A stretch of DNA of 64,000 nt from Clitopilus passeckerianus (Eukaryota > Basidiomycota > Agaricomycetes > Agaricales > Entolomataceae), in the NCBI GenBank assembly GCA_944990035.1, contig CALYLX010000127.1:1-64000 (forward strand), read 5' to 3'. Of the stretch, positions 36,211 to 47,805 are shown one piece after another; positions within the stretch are counted from its first letter, which is position 1, and the number at the start of each line of letters is the position of its first letter. The notes beneath the pieces were generated by a model. The model was not told the origin of the DNA. It saw only the letters and a list, made by a program, of their open reading frames with translations, and made no database searches. A program made the position numbers and the translations under genes.

Positions 36211-37436
36211 TATCCCAGCAGTAGTGCATCTTGGGGCATGAACAACGGGAGTCCAATGGGCATGCATCCCCATGAGCTAGTAACGCGTTCCTATTTGCCT
36301 GGTCTTGCTTTCTTACGGTGGTTTCCTGGTAGAGGTTCGACTATAAAGTTGCTGGGAAACGAAAATCAACTTTTTGTTGTAGCTTCATAATCGACTTACA
36401 CTTACGTGAACGTCGGAGAAGCATAGGACATACGTGTTATATTATCAGCCACAGCAGTCGAGCGCATGAGGTGGAAACGAGTGGAATTCAATACCCCGCA
36501 TTTCCGAGATGGTGGAAGTGCAAATGCAAGTTGAAGGCTTGATTATCTAATGGGTCAAGACACCACACGGCCACATCACCTTTGCTTTGCTCAACGATGA
36601 TCTTGCGTGGTTTGCACCGTGTTGAACCTTTGATATGATTCTGTGCATTCTGCCAATCTGATCGTTATCTCTTGTATATTTGGTTCAAAAAATCTGACTT
36701 AATATCCAAAATATGGTACAAATAGCACCTAAGAACCGAACTCAAATCCATGGCAGCTTTCGATAGGAACAAGCTTCTCCCAAATTCCTGGCAACGTTCG
36801 ATCTGAAGAAGCTGCCGTTCATATACACATCAGCTCCTGGGTCAATCAGGGCGTTCTCTAAGATATATATTAGCGCTCGACCAGATGGTTCAAATTCAAT
36901 CCTCGCGGATCGGAATTGTCCGCAGTGGTCCGCACCGCAACTGGTACTCTCCTGGATGGAAGTGTCCAAAGCACGCTTTCGAGGTATCTGGCGAGCTCCT
37001 AGACTATTATTGTCACCTACTGCTCACCAACCGTGGCGAAGAATGGTTTGGATGTGCCCTCACTCAATCTCTCGCTCGACCCATGAGGACCTCCTTCCGA
37101 AGAACATAAGTATGGAGGACTGACGATTACGGGGATAATTGACTTGTACATTGCAGGGTTTACCTCTCACAATTCCAGTCCGCATAGATACATGCTCCTG
37201 ATTTCATCCCCTCTCGATGGAATCGTGTGCTCCGCCGAATGTTCCCTGGTGAACGAAGAGCAGCAGAAATTAGAGATATACACCAGAATGACAAATTTCT
37301 TCAACACCACTAACTTCGATGATATGCACTCACCGCGAGAAGAGTGTTTGATCTGGAAGGCGTATTATATACAAATAATATTACAGGGACGGTTGTAAAT
37401 ATTATACAATATCATGATATTATATTCAAGTAAACC
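36211..37436. other. Intergenic, no supported gene
   Basis: Short frames at 36742-37109 and 37144-37398 show no domain. The sequence is AT-rich toward the right end, in the 3' flank of the zinc-cluster gene. Confidence 0.35.
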
Positions 37437-38640
37437 CTACGAAGACTGTAGCTTCAAGCCACGGGTATTCTTATAGAACTTCAATGTGGCGTTACGAATC
37501 TTCGACGTCACGGACGTATCGTCCTTGTCATCCTCAGCCAGGGTAGATGCAAGCTCCGTTTCTGCCATAGATACTTGCGCAGCGAACTCTCGAGCATGTG
37601 ATTCGAGTTCTATAATAGAATGAGAATGGGTTGCACATCGATAAGTGGCCGTAACTTACCTCTGAAGGTAGCTGCATGGAATTCCTGCAGTTTCTTGGCG
37701 TGACCTGGGCTTCGGTATCATCAAGTTTCTGTTCCATTGAGGTCTTCTCGTTCTTGGCTGCCCTAAGAGCCACGTTGAGCTCTATTATCTATTGTCGCAG
37801 TGAAGCTATCTCGTTAGCTTCGTTCGCGATATCGGTTACTGATGGACTCAAGGATCTTGAGTTGCGTGTACGCTCTTCGGCGCGAGGGCGGGACACTGGT
37901 CTCGAGAGCGACTTCTTGAGGGCTGCGTGGGCCATCGACCTAGCCGCTTGTGTCGACACCAAAGATCCAGCACTCTTTTCAGTAGTCTGAGCGATATTCT
38001 TCGCTGTTTTACGGCCTTTTGGCGGTGAGGTTGACGGCAGCGTACCAGAATCCCGAACGCTTGACGAGACGACCACAACTGCGGCCTTGGAAGCGGCCTT
38101 GGGTTTCTTGACCGGGTGTTCCGGGACACCATGAGAATCTGGCGTTTCCATCGACGACCGTCGTTTCCTGGTTTCGACCTGATCCAGGTTCTCTGTCGTC
38201 TCCTTCCGGGTCCGAGGCGGGCCTTTGCCCCACGTCTGGTAGCGAGCCCAACTAACGGACGACGAGATGCCGAGAAATGCAGCCGCTTGTTGAGCTTCAA
38301 AACGTTTCAACCGAGGACATTTCTGTCTCTTGCGAATGCATTCTTCGCAGGCTGCAGTCTTGCCTTTACGAAGGCATTCTTTTTTGCGTTGCGAACAATT
38401 GGAGCATGGCTAATAATGCAGGAGAGTTAGGCCGTCAAAACCATAAACAGTACTAATATTTAACGCACTTGCCTCGAGAACTTGTCTCCCCAAACCACCT
38501 GCTTTTCAGCGTCGCGTGAAAAAATATTGACAATCTCTTGATAATAACGGCCATCCTCCTCACTACAGTCGTCCTCGGCCACAATGTCAGTCCAATGAAG
38601 AGGTAAGTGGCGGGTCTGTATTATAGCGGAAATCGAACTA
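37437..38640 (-). CDS. Zn2Cys6-type zinc cluster protein with C-terminal coiled coil
   Basis: The reverse strand reads through HLPLHWTDIV and VVWGDKFSRQ, an intron ending just before CCATGC, and then CSNCSQRKKECLRKG...CEECIRKRQKC. The six cysteines fit C-x2-C-x6-C-x9-C-x2-C-x6-C, the fungal binuclear zinc cluster spacing. A basic, Ser/Pro-rich middle follows (KKPKAASKAAVVVV). Next comes a 51-nt stretch from GTAACC to CAATAG containing GCTAACG, best read as an intron, and then a heptad-like helix (IIELNVALRAAKNEKTSMEQ). The last part (KKLQEFHAATF, then an intron, then ELESHAREFAAQVSMAETEL, stop at 37437) is in another frame, so one indel or sequence error lies near 37700. The N-terminus is unresolved. 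It could be a DNA-binding regulator or a domesticated element protein. Confidence 0.55.
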
Positions 38641-39755
38641 ATCCGACTTCACTAATCAACAAACTCGATACTAACTACTTCGAATTCGTGGGCTTCGTGT
38701 AGATAGCACTCTTAGACACCGGGATACCCTTGAGTAGCGATGTAAATGTGTGTGTGTGTGTGTAAAATTGAATATATTTCAATTCTAAGATCCCTCAGTA
38801 ACCAATGATTACAAAACTAATACAAGTCTCGCAATCGAAGCAGTCGCACAGTCTCAAATCTAAGTAGCACACCCGCAGTTGTGATACCGAATCTGGGCTA
38901 TCGAATACTTGAATTACGCGCAATGTACTACCTACAACTTTTATACTACAAAGAACTATGCACGGACCATGTAAAATTCAAGATCTTGGCATTCGGCAAC
39001 TTCGGCGGCCTTCCTTATATGTCAGGAAAGGTGCGGAAATAGTTTATGAGAGGTCCAGAATGACTTGCTCTCGAAAACTTGGAAAAACATTCAAAGTTCC
39101 GGGGTTGAATAGTAGATGCGATGGACTTTGCCGGTCGGTCCGTGAAGTAAATTGATCTCCGACGCGTGCCCGGGCGAATGGGATGCTGCCCATCAGTCGG
39201 ACTTCGGAATTCATCTGAACGCACCAACCTCGACAATAGTCTTTGACTTTGTCGGAATTGCTTTGCATTATAATGATATTCGTTCTCTTTCGAACCACTC
39301 CTAGTAGGTAGATAACAATAGTATATATTCATTAAAATCATTAAATTTCAATAAATATCGGGTACATTCGGCAGCAGCCGTGTCACCAATCATCAAGATT
39401 AGCCCCCATATCTCGTAGGTCTTGTGCTAGCTGATCAGAGGAGGAGACTTTCTGATTAGACTTTGCCATTTCTCGGTGTAAGATCACGAAGTAGCCGAAG
39501 GGAGAAGCAATGCTGGGGATCTTCGTCATGTTCAATTGCTGACATAAAATTCAATTTCCTTGCCGAAGCCCGGAACCGGCGGACCGAATGTGTTCAAGTT
39601 AAAGCCGGTGCGGCACTGTCGTCTGCTGACTTGGTTAGTGATAGGTTGTAAAAATAGAGCATTTCAGAAGAAAACGAAGGCCAAGCGAAGACAAATAAAA
39701 CCCGGTGAGGGATAGACTTACTGAGTTCCGGAGGGCACTTCCATCGACCGCCAAT
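38641..39755. other. Intergenic with a short TG microsatellite
   Basis: No supported gene. A (TG)9-type run lies at about 38747-38764. AATAAAA at about 39696 sits some 60 bases before the esterase start and may be its TATA element. Confidence 0.4.
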
Positions 39756-40872
39756 ATGAGCTGCTCCTGGTTGTTCACCACTTTTACTCTCCTTTGGTTG
39801 ACCATTACCGCTCCGCTATGTGGTGCCTCTACCTTGAAACGAAGGTTTACGAACCTCGTGACATTTGGGGATAGCTATACCGACGTAGGAGCTCCTGCAG
39901 ATGGAGGTGTTGCGTGGCCAGTATACGCAGCCTCTTACGCAAATGTATCCATATTCCCGTTTGCTCAGTCGGGCGCTACGTGTTCAAATAATCTGACTTA
40001 CCGACCCTTCCCGTCACTACTCGAGAGCCAAATTCCCCTCTACCAGAGCGAAGTCAACGGCGGCACCTTAAAACTTCGCCAGGAGGACACTCTATACACC
40101 GTATGGATAGGAACGAACGACCTTGGCCGCAATTCGCTGCTTACCGGTGGGAACGAGGCAAGCCTTCCTCAGGTGGCAGCATGTGCGGTCGATTCAATCA
40201 AAGTTCTCTATGAGTCTGGCGCGAGGAACATCATCTTCCAGAACGTACGTCTTCTATATTACGAAGAGATTTATGGATTAACTAGATGTTACTAGATGAT
40301 CCCGCTCGAGAAAACTATTCTGTATTCTCCAATTTCCTACCCTAATAGATACTGGTCCTCCACTCGAAACAGTACAGAGTGGAATCTGTTCATGCGAGAA
40401 TTAGTTCTTTCGGGGAACGAAATTACAAGGCTTCTTTTGCGGTCTTTGGCCCAGAGTCTGCCTAGGGCGCACATTGGTGAGACTTTCCCTTGAACATCTC
40501 CTCGAACTAGATCTTACGCCAACGCCTTTATAGCACTTTTCGACACACATGCACTCTTCACCGACATGTATAATCATCCTAATAGCTACCTCAACGGTAC
40601 TGTGCCCTTGAATGTGACTGGAGCGGTGAATAAATGTGTCTACGAGGTGAATGGCTCGAATGGGACGTGCACGACCGTAGAGGGTTCCGCTTGAGATAGT
40701 TATCTCTGGTGAGAGGATTCTGACAAGGTGTGATGTCAGTGCTGAGAATATTTTTATGCCACCTAGGTATGATGAACCCCATCCTAGCGAGCAGGCCGAT
40801 CGGGTAGTCGCAAGACAGATTGCAGATGTCATTAATGGCCGAGAAAATAGGTGGATTTCGTGGATGAGTTGA
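39756..40872 (+). pseudogene. CE16-like SGNH/GDSL acetylesterase with an internal TGA
   Basis: A secreted SGNH esterase of the carbohydrate esterase 16 type; family members remove acetyl groups from hemicellulose oligosaccharides. Exons are 39756-40244, 40296-40476, 40534-40708 and 40767-40872. The signal peptide is LFTTFTLLWLTITAPLCGAS. Block I FGDSYTD carries the catalytic Ser, VWIGTNDLG gives the Asn block, ALFDTHALFTDMYNHP is typical for the family, and DEPHPSEQ supplies the Asp-His pair. The frame holds across all introns, but an in-frame TGA at 40692-40694 lies 38 codons before the natural end and removes the catalytic His. A single CGA, TGG or GGA to TGA change would explain it. It may be a recent pseudogene, an allele or a sequence error. 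Confidence 0.78.
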
Positions 40873-41189
40873 TGTTGCTAGAGATTTCTCTGTTCGAAAA
40901 CCTTAGAGAGCACAAGTTTGAATAGAATGAAATAAACTTGACGATGAGTACACTGGTTCATTCAGTGAATTGAAGTTTTGAGCGGCCCCTTGTTGCGGAG
41001 GTAGCGGCGGCGACCCGATCGTACGTACCAGGGCCGATACTCCGTCATGCAATTTCCTCGTCTCCCACCTACGTACAGATTGGTTACCTTCAAACCAGGT
41101 TGCTTACAGGTGTGTTGGTTTTGCCCTTTGCCCTTGCGTGGTCAGACCATAGCCGTGGGATGGGCAAGTAAATGGCCCAAAGCAACCTC

Positions 41190-42390
41190 GAATGTATACA
41201 TATACGCCCCAATGGACGTTGGGAGAGAAAAATCAAAATATAGAAAATGCCCCCTACGCCCAGAAGAATAGTCCGTGGCCTGAGAATTATGTATCAAGAC
41301 AGAGATGATCAAAGTTGTGGTGAAATTAGGATATCTGGTATACGTCGCGAAGTAGGGAAATGTCCGTTTGTAAAGCAAAAGAAACGATAGTAAATGAAAG
41401 AGTCCATGATGTAGAAAAGGCATTTACATGAATTTCCGATATGAACGTTCTACTTCCATACACGGCGAGGACATTGCTAACTGGAATGGTCGGCCTCAAG
41501 GTTCCTTGCTCCAGCTCGTAGCACTCTTGCTACTCCACGACCAGAGTTCCCTGATCAGCGCAACAATTGGCTGCGTTATCGGGTGCAGCAGTGGTCAATG
41601 ACCAATGTCCGGAATATGAAGAGGATGACGAGGAAAGTGAAGCGGAAATCTTCGCTGGTGGGTGATGTGTCCTTTCTTCGTTCTGGGGGAGACGTGATTC
41701 AAGGCAGTGGTCAAGGATGTCGATGACCTGGAGTTTGTCGAATTTGAAAGCGAACCGTCATTTGTGCCTGCTCCCTTCCCCCCTTCATCCCGTTCTCCTT
41801 CTGCTCCCGTTCCTTGTCCTACTTCGTATCCCTCCCTCACGTCCTCTCTGCCGATATTACTCATTTGGCTTCGTTCCGGGAGCATGTGATGTAACGGAAG
41901 GGACTGCACGTGTTCTTCTTCCGCGAATATGGTGACTTCGTCAACAATAGTGGCTCGGGATGTCGAAGTTGGGGAAGTCAAAGTTGGGGCTGTGGCGACC
42001 TGAAAGGTTGGGGAGTGGTTGTTCCCCTGCTCCTGTTCCTGGCTCCTGTTCATCCCCTGTCCCCTCCGCTCCTATTCGTCCCTCGTTCCCCTCGCCCCTG
42101 GCCCCTCCGTCCCTTCGTCCTTCCGCTCCCACACCTCCTCTCAAAATTGATATGTCGAGTTGAAGTCGTGAGAGGTGGGGACTAGTTGCTCCTCGTTCCT
42201 GCTCCTGCTCCTGCTCCTCTTCGTTTTCTGTTCCCTTGCTCCTGTCCTCTGTTCCCATTCATCCCCAGTCCCGTCCCTGTCCCCTTCTTCCTCTTGCTCT
42301 CCTGCTCCCGCAGCTGCTGCCATATTTGGGGTCGGGTGTGGATGCTCTGATCTTAACATCGTAGCTCATGAAGCACAACGATTGCCCTTG
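41190..42390. repeat. Dispersed repeat family, copy B
   Basis: Shares AAATGTCCGTTTGT and the ACGTTCTACTTC region with copy A, in the same order and orientation. It is followed by two pyrimidine-rich blocks (41765-41840 and 42020-42300) that include a TCCTGC minisatellite near 42190-42220. Reverse-strand frames here are Gln/Glu/Gly-rich low-complexity translations of that block and are not treated as genes. Confidence 0.5.
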
Positions 42391-42461
42391 TTGTCAAGCG
42401 TATGAAACCAAAACCATATTTGGATGGTACTCCAACAGGCGGGGAGGCGAGGACCACGGGT

Positions 42462-42630
42462 GTATTGCGTATATTGTGGCTCAGTCCACCACCTTCATAC
42501 CTCCATACATGACGCCTATCAGGATTTCAGCCTCGGCGCACCTTTTCGGCGTCTTTGCAGGCTACACCCTCAGGTACTCTATCCACATCTTGGCTGTTCT
42601 GCAATGGTGAGTGGTTGGTGGTCAGTCACA
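42462..42630 (+). repeat. Direct repeat, copy 1 (partner at 54.13 kb)
   Basis: About 165 bases nearly identical to 54126-54283, in the same orientation, sharing ATGACGCCTATCAGGATTTC and ATCCACATCTTGGCTGTTCT. The frame reads IHDAYQDFS... and, in the partner, GVFASYTLRHSIHILAVLQW, ending at a GGTGAGT donor. It is probably an exon of an unknown gene family. This copy has 13 extra bases between two CGGCG words. Confidence 0.65.
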
Positions 42631-43095
42631 AATTAACTAGCTCTCAAAAGTGGACGAGGGTATTTCCCATATAGTCATCTCGTCCCTTCAACGTCTCTGG
42701 AGATTGCTGACTTGATGGAGTTCAAACTGAATGGTTGGGGTGAGTATCGGTCACGTAAGCCGAATCTTTATTTCGTGTAGTTGTCGCTCGAGCGCATCAC
42801 GCACACCAGTTGACACCTCATGGGAATGGACGGCTGAAAAGGGTTTCTGTGTCTATCGCGATAGTATCTGCACTTTTTAGGCTCTAAAGCATTCCTGTGT
42901 TATTGGGGCATCGTTGGAGGACCCCCTGCAGGTGCTTGCGTGCATTGGGGACCACTGGCCACATGACTTGATGGTGGCAACAACTCTATTCACATTTCAC
43001 ACCAGTATTCAGTTCTTCTATTTGTATGAACACGGTACGTCGTAGTCTCCCAGACCTTTGGTGGACACTCCAGCTGCCTCGTCAAGCTATCGACT

Positions 43096-44241
43096 ATGAG
43101 CCTGCCTCCCAGGCGTTTCCCCTCGGCCTTTCACATTCCCGTGGTTCTTATCCTGGTCGTACAGAGCCACGAGAAGCCACTCTTCCATCTCCTCAACCCT
43201 TTCCACAGCCGGCAAACCATAGCACCGATCACGACGAATCCATTTCCACCCTCAACGCCATCCCCACCCGACCCATTCTCGAACAGTCCATACCCACCCC
43301 CACCCCCACCACCTCCACCCAAGGATCCCGAGGTTCTTCCACCCCATTACATCAAATCTGTCAAATCACAGTCAGAGCTAAATGGCTTTTGCCAGAAGTA
43401 TAACCTGACGGTCGTGGATGCCCACCCAACAAATGCTGCCCTATATCCAAGTTGGGTCAATGGACTCGTTCAGAGTTTCGTTCTTCTTCCCTTCATCGAA
43501 TTTGGATCTGAATACTGGCTGGGTGCGTTCGAGCTATGCCAACGAGAATATTGGGGCCCATCGGCTCGTCCTACATCATGGATCCCAAGAGGAATAGATA
43601 TCTATCGCATTTTCCTCGCAACGGTATCTTCAGCCTTGTGGTTTGGTGCGTTCATCCTGATTGAGAGCGGCGATAGATCAGGGGCAGGCTGGGTGGCAGC
43701 TATCGGGTGGCTCCCTTGGTTTATATTGGCGAAGGGAATGGGGGAATCGGACGACATCGGGCACACCTATGTCGCAGAACTACCGCTTCTGATCGCACTC
43801 CTCCAGTGGACATGTACTTTGACCGTAATCATGCAACGTTGGGCAGACGATCTTGGGACTATCACCTACCACATCACTTACCTCCACGAATGCACGCCAT
43901 CCAATGTTGGTGACTTGTCGTTTCTTCAGCACGGGGCAGATTCGTCAAGCTACAAGGTTATGCAGACCTTTAGTTTCTTCTTCCTTAGCTTGGTCACCTC
44001 ACTTTTGGCTTTCTTCATGCGGAGCTACGGTAAATCAGGGTATATTGATAAAGTAGCTTGCATATTTTTCTACATGGTGGTGTTTATCGAGACATTTTAT
44101 AACGCTGCTTCGGTCGTTTCGGGGATGCGGTTGGTCGTTGATGGGAGCTGTCTGTTGGTTGAGTTTAGTGGGAAGAAGGGATATTACGACTTAGAAATAC
44201 CGACGGTGTGGAAAGTACTTTGTGGTTTCATGGGATACTAA
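43096..44241 (+). CDS. Polytopic membrane protein of unknown function, 381 aa
   Basis: A single exon from the ATG at 43096. The N-terminus is proline-rich (residues 45-75, with a run of nine prolines). At least six hydrophobic segments follow: VNGLVQSFVLLPFIEFGS, IFLATVSSALWFGAFILI, WVAAIGWLPWFILAKG, LPLLIALLQWTCTLTVIM, FSFFFLSLVTSLLAFFM and VACIFFYMVVFIETFYNAA. No transporter or receptor signature was recognised. The start could lie further upstream through an intron: fragments near 42660-42760 and 42880-42990 look protein-like (HLVPSTSLEIADLMEFKLNG; FLCYWGIVGGPPAGACVHW) and could be 5' exons together with the 42.46 kb repeat exon. The last segments are intact to the stop at 44241. Confidence 0.6.
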   Translation: MSLPPRRFPSAFHIPVVLILVVQSHEKPLFHLLNPFHSRQTIAPITTNPFPPSTPSPPDPFSNSPYPPPPPPPPPKDPEVLPPHYIKSVKSQSELNGFCQKYNLTVVDAHPTNAALYPSWVNGLVQSFVLLPFIEFGSEYWLGAFELCQREYWGPSARPTSWIPRGIDIYRIFLATVSSALWFGAFILIESGDRSGAGWVAAIGWLPWFILAKGMGESDDIGHTYVAELPLLIALLQWTCTLTVIMQRWADDLGTITYHITYLHECTPSNVGDLSFLQHGADSSSYKVMQTFSFFFLSLVTSLLAFFMRSYGKSGYIDKVACIFFYMVVFIETFYNAASVVSGMRLVVDGSCLLVEFSGKKGYYDLEIPTVWKVLCGFMGY

Positions 44242-45539
44242 TTTAGCGTATCTTACATTTTTGAGTACTGGCGTTGATCATGGCTGACAGAAACCTTCAG
44301 CCTGACTGACCAATCCGGATTTGATTCGGAGGTCCGGACGAAGCCGTACGCTCCTCCAAAGGAGGTATCACGAAATTCACGTCATTAATGCATTATCTGT
44401 CACATGTCAAGCCCAGTGAAGACTCTATATCCGGAAATCGCGTCAATTCGCCTGAAATTGTCCGGATCGTCTCCCATCGTTAGAGAATCGACTGAATTCT
44501 GCGCGTCGGAGATTTCTTCAACCAGTTTAGTCTATCTATCTAGTCTTATTCTAACGACATGTTGGATATGAAGCTGTTTCATAGCACGGCATCTCCCGGA
44601 TGGAGTGAACTTGAAATCAAGAGACAGACCATGTTCGCTAAGTCCTCTCTCTCTTCCCTACCTCCTCCCTCCTCCACCCAACTGCATTCGTGCGCTAACA
44701 GAATTCCACCGGCTTGCCTCATCCCGTGAGACATGCGCCGTGTAGAAAATTGTCAATCATATAAGGTGAGCACCACGGGTCTTTGGGAATTCATTTAGCA
44801 CTGATCCACGTCGTGTGCGCAGCACGAGCTGCCGCCGCATATAGTCACTTGTCCACCGGTATCAAAACACATCTGTAAAGAAGATAAGTAGCTTGCCTCG
44901 ATTTTCTTGTTTTTTTGACATGCTGATGGTTATTATTTGCCAGATGCTCTCGGCCCTTCCGCCGCCGTCTTGCAAATAGCTATCTTGGTACGTCTTCCGT
45001 CGGTTTTCTACTTTCAAGCACTCAACTGATCACAGACCTTTTAGAAATGAGCTTTCCATGTATCAGAACTAGCATGCTCTAGACAACGCGGTGACACAAA
45101 AGGTGACATATAATTGGGGTATTTACTTGGAGAACTAAGATAGCGTAACTAGTACTCTGAATAGATGGAAATGAAAATTAAACATCGTTCAAATCCACTC
45201 CCTAATGTGAAGAAACCACAAGACTGCCCAATCCCCTGGAAGCACAAGCGGCTACGCTACCAGTCGATATGGACCAATTGGAACAGATGCTCGCCTCCCG
45301 TAATGTGTTCAAGTCGACTGGTATCTATGTTACCCTATCCCAAACGATATAACCATTTCTCACCCGATCCAAAATCTACTATATGCACACTTTTCGCTTC
45401 AAATCGACTGCCATCGACTAACTCAATTTTAGTAGATTTCACATGATTTCAACATATTCACTCTTCACTGGGTGTCAAGGTCCAGGTCCTCGCGCTGTTC
45501 TGTGACTACCCAGCTTTCATTCTTCGTGGCAGCTGTCCC
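44242..45539. other. Intergenic, no supported gene
   Basis: AT-rich sequence with short frames only. No repeat or RNA gene was seen. Confidence 0.35.
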
Positions 45540-46623
45540 TTGTTCTCCGGCTCTCCTTCTAACGCTTGTCCACTCTTGGCCATGTCGTGGGGTAACATTC
45601 CTCTGGATCTCGTCTCTTCTACACTCGATGAGGTGGAATATCTTCACCTCAATGGTGCGCTGTTCACCATCCTGGATCACTGTAACGACCGTCAAGATTT
45701 TCGCCTCGATTTCTCTCTACTAAAGGAACTCAGGATTAAGGAAACTCCGACCGAATTTACTAAATCCGTCCTCGCAACAGCCTCCCACTCCCTAACTCAT
45801 CTTAACTGGATATATGTAGCCGATTATGTGGAGGATTGGGAAGTATATGAATGTGATTTAGTAAGTGGATGAAATTATTTAGCACCACCAACTCGTTTTA
45901 ATGACTTGGCAGTCCGACCTACACCATATATCATTCAAAGACTTGCACAACCTCCGAACTATAAGCATCGATGCCCACACTGGAAGCTCGTGGGAATGAT
46001 CTTACATGCATCTTGAAACGATCACTCTCATGCTCAAGCAGTGCGGAATCCCGGCTAACGTTGAAGGGATCAATTTAGCGATTGACTACGACGCGATGGA
46101 CGAGGGGTCCAATGCCGAAGGGGATGATCCTCCTCCATCAATCAGGCTGCGCCGCGATATGGAAGAAACCACAGTTTGACTCAAAACTCGCCAACCTCTG
46201 TCATCAGGGCAGGTCAAGAGGCAGTTTTCGCTGATCCGAAATTTGGAAGTACGCCATTCCGGGTATTCGAGAGGAATTCACATACGTACGCCCAACGCCA
46301 AACTCTCGAGACGTGCGAGGAAAGGGGACGAGGAGGCGGAAGGCTCCATAAACGAGAACGAGGACGATCCAATGGATTGGGATCCGTATTTTGAAGAAGA
46401 CAGGTGCAGCGACGACGAGGTTGAAAGGAATTGTCGAAAGGCCCGTTATGTGCCTGACGAGGGGAACAAAATGAACCCTCCGGGGAGGTTTCTGGCGTGT
46501 ATGGGTTTACCTGCCAAGCTTCCGAGTATTTTTCCTACTCTGAATGCGACTGGTATGCTTCGTTTCGAGGTTGTGTACTATCAGGAGTATTACTGGCGTC
46601 AGTGGATCCAGGAAATATGGTAG
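45540..46623 (+). pseudogene. Broken F-box/LRR paralogue of the 58-60 kb gene
   Basis: Text parallels the intact gene at 58167-59926: CNDRQDFRLDFSLLKELRI here against YNKRQDFRLDFSQLKEISV there. LATASHSLTHLNW, DDEVERNCRKARYVPDEG and FPTLNATGMLRFEVVYY also have counterparts in order. The 52-nt intron (45861-45912) corresponds to the paralogue's single intron. Two in-frame stops, TGA at 45997 (after SSWE) and TGA at 46177 (after EETTV), interrupt an otherwise open frame to 46623. The F-box half is missing upstream, so the copy is 5' truncated as well. No frameshift is needed, which argues that the stops are mutations and not nanopore indels. Confidence 0.7.
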
Positions 46624-47248
46624 TTATCCCATTACCTACCACTTACGTCGTTGGGCTTCCACCGCGATATCTTCAATCGCTATTACCTCTATTTTACATG
46701 GGTCTTACGATGGGGTTTGCTGAGCTTACGATCGTAGGCGTAAACTTCGTAAAATAACCGTACGTATACTTCATCCTTCATATCGTTTCTCAATGTCGTC
46801 GGCCGAGCCATGGCAAACCCTTTTCTTTTATTAGCCCGCGGTATCTCCGGTTACACTCCCACGTAGGTCTCATTACCTCCATTTACTAGCGCCATACCTC
46901 AATTAGTGTACGTTGAAACAAATCGCAGTCCTCGACGTCGCCACAAGGGGGGAGGTTCAAAGAACACAACACGGAAGGCATCTAAGACGATACAGATTGC
47001 GATACAGGATGCGATTTTACATCAATTAGCTTAGAGATACTCGTAGATATATAGAAACCCGTCATAGGCATCATCTGGCGTATACATACAAGGCCCTATA
47101 TGTATATGGACCTATCCGTATCGCAGATAAGAAAAGAATCCATGAGTCGTGAGGCGTAGAAGTCCGAGCTGAGGATTCGAATCCAATTAATTCCTGTTCA
47201 TCCACTATTCAGTTGACTTTCATAATACCAAAGCGAAAGAAGAAAAAC
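46624..47248. other. Intergenic, no supported gene
   Basis: A short AT-rich stretch including ATATAC-type words (about 47045-47110). No gene was recognised. Confidence 0.35.
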
Positions 47249-47716
47249 TCACAGCAACGAAAGTGTAACATCACCATGCACTCGCGCCTTGATCTCAACA
47301 GCGACATCCAAGTTAAGATCCAGCCTCAGCTTCAACGTATCCTTGTTCTTGCTCTCGCTCTGTTGAGCACGCTGAGCCACACCCTCGACTGCACCACCCA
47401 TAGGGCCGGTGACAGAGTTCCCGCCAAACCACTGCGCGGAACCTGGCTCCTCCTTCTCTTGAGGTGCTTGCATCATCTGTCCTTGGGCCTGTCCCTGTCC
47501 ACCACGTCTCCTGCGACGACGCCGGGGCTCGCTATAGTCGGAGTCGTATGAGGCGACTGATTCGCTCCTGCGAGCCTGACGACGACGAGGTTGTTGCTGC
47601 TGCTGAGGTTGGGGAGACTGCGGCTGTTGTTGTTGCTGCATCTGAGGCTGTTGCCGTTCCTCCTGAGGCGAGCCGGGCTGAGAGCCGGTGTTCATGTTCT
47701 GTTGTTCTTCAGCCAT
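47249..47716 (-). CDS. Low-complexity conserved fungal protein, copy 2
   Basis: A 155-aa paralogue of the gene at 26443-26848. It starts MAEEQQNMNTGSQPGSP, has a longer Gln/Pro/Arg-rich segment with an RRRRRR basic cluster, and then the conserved half WFGGNSVTGPMGGAVEGV and NKDTLKLRLDLNLDVAVEIK ending in DVTLSLL. The frame stops at TGA directly after LSLL. A GTGAGT donor overlaps that stop, and a splice to TGAATAG would give LSLLG followed by a stop, so the real end may be a few residues different. The conserved core is nearly identical to copy 1 while the low-complexity part has diverged. The function is not known; the N-terminus looks disordered. Confidence 0.75.
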   Translation of the reverse strand: MAEEQQNMNTGSQPGSPQEERQQPQMQQQQQPQSPQPQQQQQPRRRQARRSESVASYDSDYSEPRRRRRRRGGQGQAQGQMMQAPQEKEEPGSAQWFGGNSVTGPMGGAVEGVAQRAQQSESKNKDTLKLRLDLNLDVAVEIKARVHGDVTLSLL

Positions 47717-47805
47717 GTCGTTATCGAGAGATTTGGGTTTATCGAAGCCCGAATAAGTATGAGGTGGTATTTGTGTAAATTGTACGAAAGTGGAGACCCT
47801 TGAGG

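Noticed and set aside
38747..38764. TG microsatellite as a regulatory element
   Set aside because: Short simple repeat with no positional link to a gene start.
41941..42359. Gln/Glu/Gly-rich frames on the reverse strand
   Set aside because: They translate a pyrimidine-rich minisatellite; no start context, domain or splice support.
43131..43322. Reverse-strand glycine-rich frame opposite the membrane protein
   Set aside because: It is the antisense reading of a polyproline stretch in the + strand gene.
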